Translations under genes and position numbers: made by a program
Source of the DNA: Clarkia xantiana subsp. parviflora
Lineage: Eukaryota > Streptophyta > Magnoliopsida > Myrtales > Onagraceae
Reading direction: 5' to 3'
Assembly (NCBI GenBank): GCA_036873135.1
Contig: JAPTYO010000003.1
Span: 27,966,763 to 28,030,762 of the forward strand
DNA: 64,000 bases
Shown: piece after piece, positions 61,836-64,000 of the stretch
Position numbering within the stretch: position 1 is the stretch's first letter
How the letters are laid out: every line of letters begins with the position of its first letter
Notes under the pieces: model-generated
Databases searched by the model: none
Told to the model about the DNA's origin: nothing
What the model saw: only the letters and a program-made list of their open reading frames with translations

Positions 61836-62835
61836 CTTACACCATATAGTCATGTTTTTTTGTATTTAATTAATTACATTTTTTTTTACCACAATATGTC
61901 TTTGATTATTTATTTTCTGAATTTAAGAAAAAATTTGGATTTAAGATTTATGAATAACGCTACCAGAAAATGGCTGTTAGAGACGAAAAAATCCGTCGCT
62001 AAACACCGGAAATCCCGTCGCTAAAAGTAATAGCGACCGGATTTTTCCTGTCGTTATAAGTCATGCCGCTAATACTTTAACAAGATACTAGACCAGTCGC
62101 TAAATTAATAGTGACAGAAAAAGACCTGTCACTAAAAGGTCTAATGACAGGCATTTCAAATGAAGTTTTTAGCGACAGGTAAAGCCTGTCGCTAATATTC
62201 CCAGCTTTAGGGACAGTTCACCCGTCCCCACTACGTAAAACCCACAACAGAACCTCAAATCCACCAAATTTAAAACAAAAGAGAAACACATCCTTAGATA
62301 AACTCATCCTTCAATATTTTGATAAAAGGAATACAATACTAATAAGCTCAACACACAAAACCTACATAGCTCATATATAATTAAATGAGTTCACAGATAC
62401 ATAAATGAGCACAATTAGTGAATAGCAACAAAATCAGAAGTATTAAGCTAATAGAAACCTTCAGAGTGGCTGCCGAGTAAGACTCGGAGGTCTCATCTTC
62501 TACACTGAAGCAGCTGCTGGAGTAGTGTTGTTTGCTGCAGCTGATGAAGAAGCTCCTCTTTTCAACTCTCTTTCTCCTTCATCTTCTTCGCCGACACACC
62601 GAAGGAGGACTCACTGAAGTCAGCTCATCTTCCTTGTCTGCATTTTCAGCAGCAACTACGATTTGATCATCCAACACTTCCAAATCAGCCACCCTAATTT
62701 CTTGAGTGAAAGTGCAAGAGAATACACACATTTTCCACAAAAATGTCTCTGCACCACTTTGCCACACATCATCCATCTGTTTCAGGCAAATTGTTCATCA
62801 CATGCCTGGTAATGGCTTTTATATATATATATATA

Positions 62836-63358
<523 letters not shown>

Positions 63359-63422
63359 TCGACAGGGCAAAATCGGGGTGGGCCCCGCGAATCGGCGGTA
63401 CCCATGACCCGTTGCCACCCCT
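63359..63422. repeat. Second copy of the hAT-like right end
   Basis: ACAGGGCAAAATCGG to CGTTGCCACCCCT repeats, with about a dozen differences, the right end at 63199-63258. The (TA)n tract separates the two. Confidence 0.7.
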
Positions 63423-63791
63423 ATATATATATATAAATTCTATTGAGACCAACATTACCGTAGCTTTTTGAAGGAATTTTTATTATGGTCCAAAATAACA
63501 TATGGGTTGGGCTTGTTAAATTTTTCTAGCTTAACTTATAGCGATGGGTATCTACTCGGGTCGTTAAAAGTCTAACAGTATTACCTACTGGTAAGAATCC
63601 TGTCGTTAAAATAACCTTTTGGCGACAAGAAGTGTAACCCGTCGCTGCATGGAAAAAAATATTTTTAATGTTAATAATTAATTAATAATTTTAAAAAATA
63701 ATTCATTTTTTACTGTAAAAAAAAAAAGAATTTGTTTTTTTTTTCTTTCCAAAATATAAAAATTTTAGATTTTTTTTTTTGTTCTTAAAAC

Positions 63792-64000
63792 AACAATATA
63801 TTATAATAGGAAGAAACAACACAACAGGTTTATTCAAAATTTCCGGCATAAACTGCTGAATATTCTGAGCAACCCACGAACCGGTTACAGATGGTTGCCG
63901 CAACGCGGTTAACAACCTTGAGGGCTACTACAACAAAATTTTTAGGAACAACACAGATAAAAAAAGAAATAAGCAAGCTAACACACATGGTCGGCCTAAC
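63792..64000 (-). repeat. Dispersed repeat, copy 2, cut by the window edge
   Basis: Pairs with 9473-9672. The minus-strand frame FVVVALKVVNRVAATICNRF, then VGCSEYSAVYAGNFE and a stop, is open back to near the window edge. It may be the last exon of a gene beginning outside the window on the right, or of a dispersed element. Confidence 0.55.

Overview
This is nuclear DNA of a flowering plant, most likely a eudicot. The genes are split by GT-AG introns, intergenic DNA is AT-rich, and the families are plant-specific (plant organellar DNA polymerase I, TORTIFOLIA1-like, FBD-type F-box/LRR, plastid glucose-6-phosphate translocator, nepenthesin-type aspartic protease, 2S albumin). Lineages of plant retroelements and DNA transposons fill the gaps. 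The 2S albumin and general protein flavour would fit an asterid, but that is a guess.

Gene layout: (1) 1-3374 +, the 3' part of an organellar DNA polymerase I, nine exons, 5' end outside the window. (2) 8359-3996 -, a complete seven-exon TORTIFOLIA1-like microtubule-binding HEAT protein, converging on gene 1. (3) 17294-14192 -, a four-exon F-box/LRR/FBD gene. (4) 26123-28423 +, a five-exon plastid glucose-6-phosphate/phosphate translocator. (5) 30905-32455 +, a three-exon secreted aspartic protease. (6) 45398-46620 +, a three-exon VUP-like gene of unknown biochemistry. (7) 56235-54000 -, an eight-exon mitochondrial ETF alpha subunit. (8) 60464-60093 -, a single-exon 2S-albumin-like gene. These are ordinary independent plant loci; nothing indicates that they act together. 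Exon boundaries were placed by hand on GT/AG sites and checked for reading-frame continuity; every modelled junction keeps frame.

Mobile DNA dominates the rest. The clearest case is a 4,278-bp LTR retrotransposon (36122-40399) with two 184-bp LTRs that read identical, a 5-bp target duplication (TAATT), a lactate dehydrogenase fragment just after the primer-binding site, and a copia pol region that is badly decayed. Identical LTRs with dead coding capacity point to a non-autonomous family moved in trans. There are two truncated copia elements (about 20115-23132 minus; 57516-59334 plus) and a Ty3/gypsy-like 5' end (49138-51190).

DNA elements with target duplications that can be read directly include Mutator-like foldbacks (33321-33993, 60984-61835, probably 52340-52940), hAT-like elements (56612-57465, and a nested pair at 40740-41997 / 40907-41402), a Helitron 3' end at 45066, and three copies of an inverted-repeat MITE-like family, one in intron 1 of the VUP-like gene. 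Two dispersed copies (9473-9672 and 63792-64000) share a conserved C-terminal reading frame that I could not identify. I saw no CRISPR array, rRNA or convincing tRNA gene.
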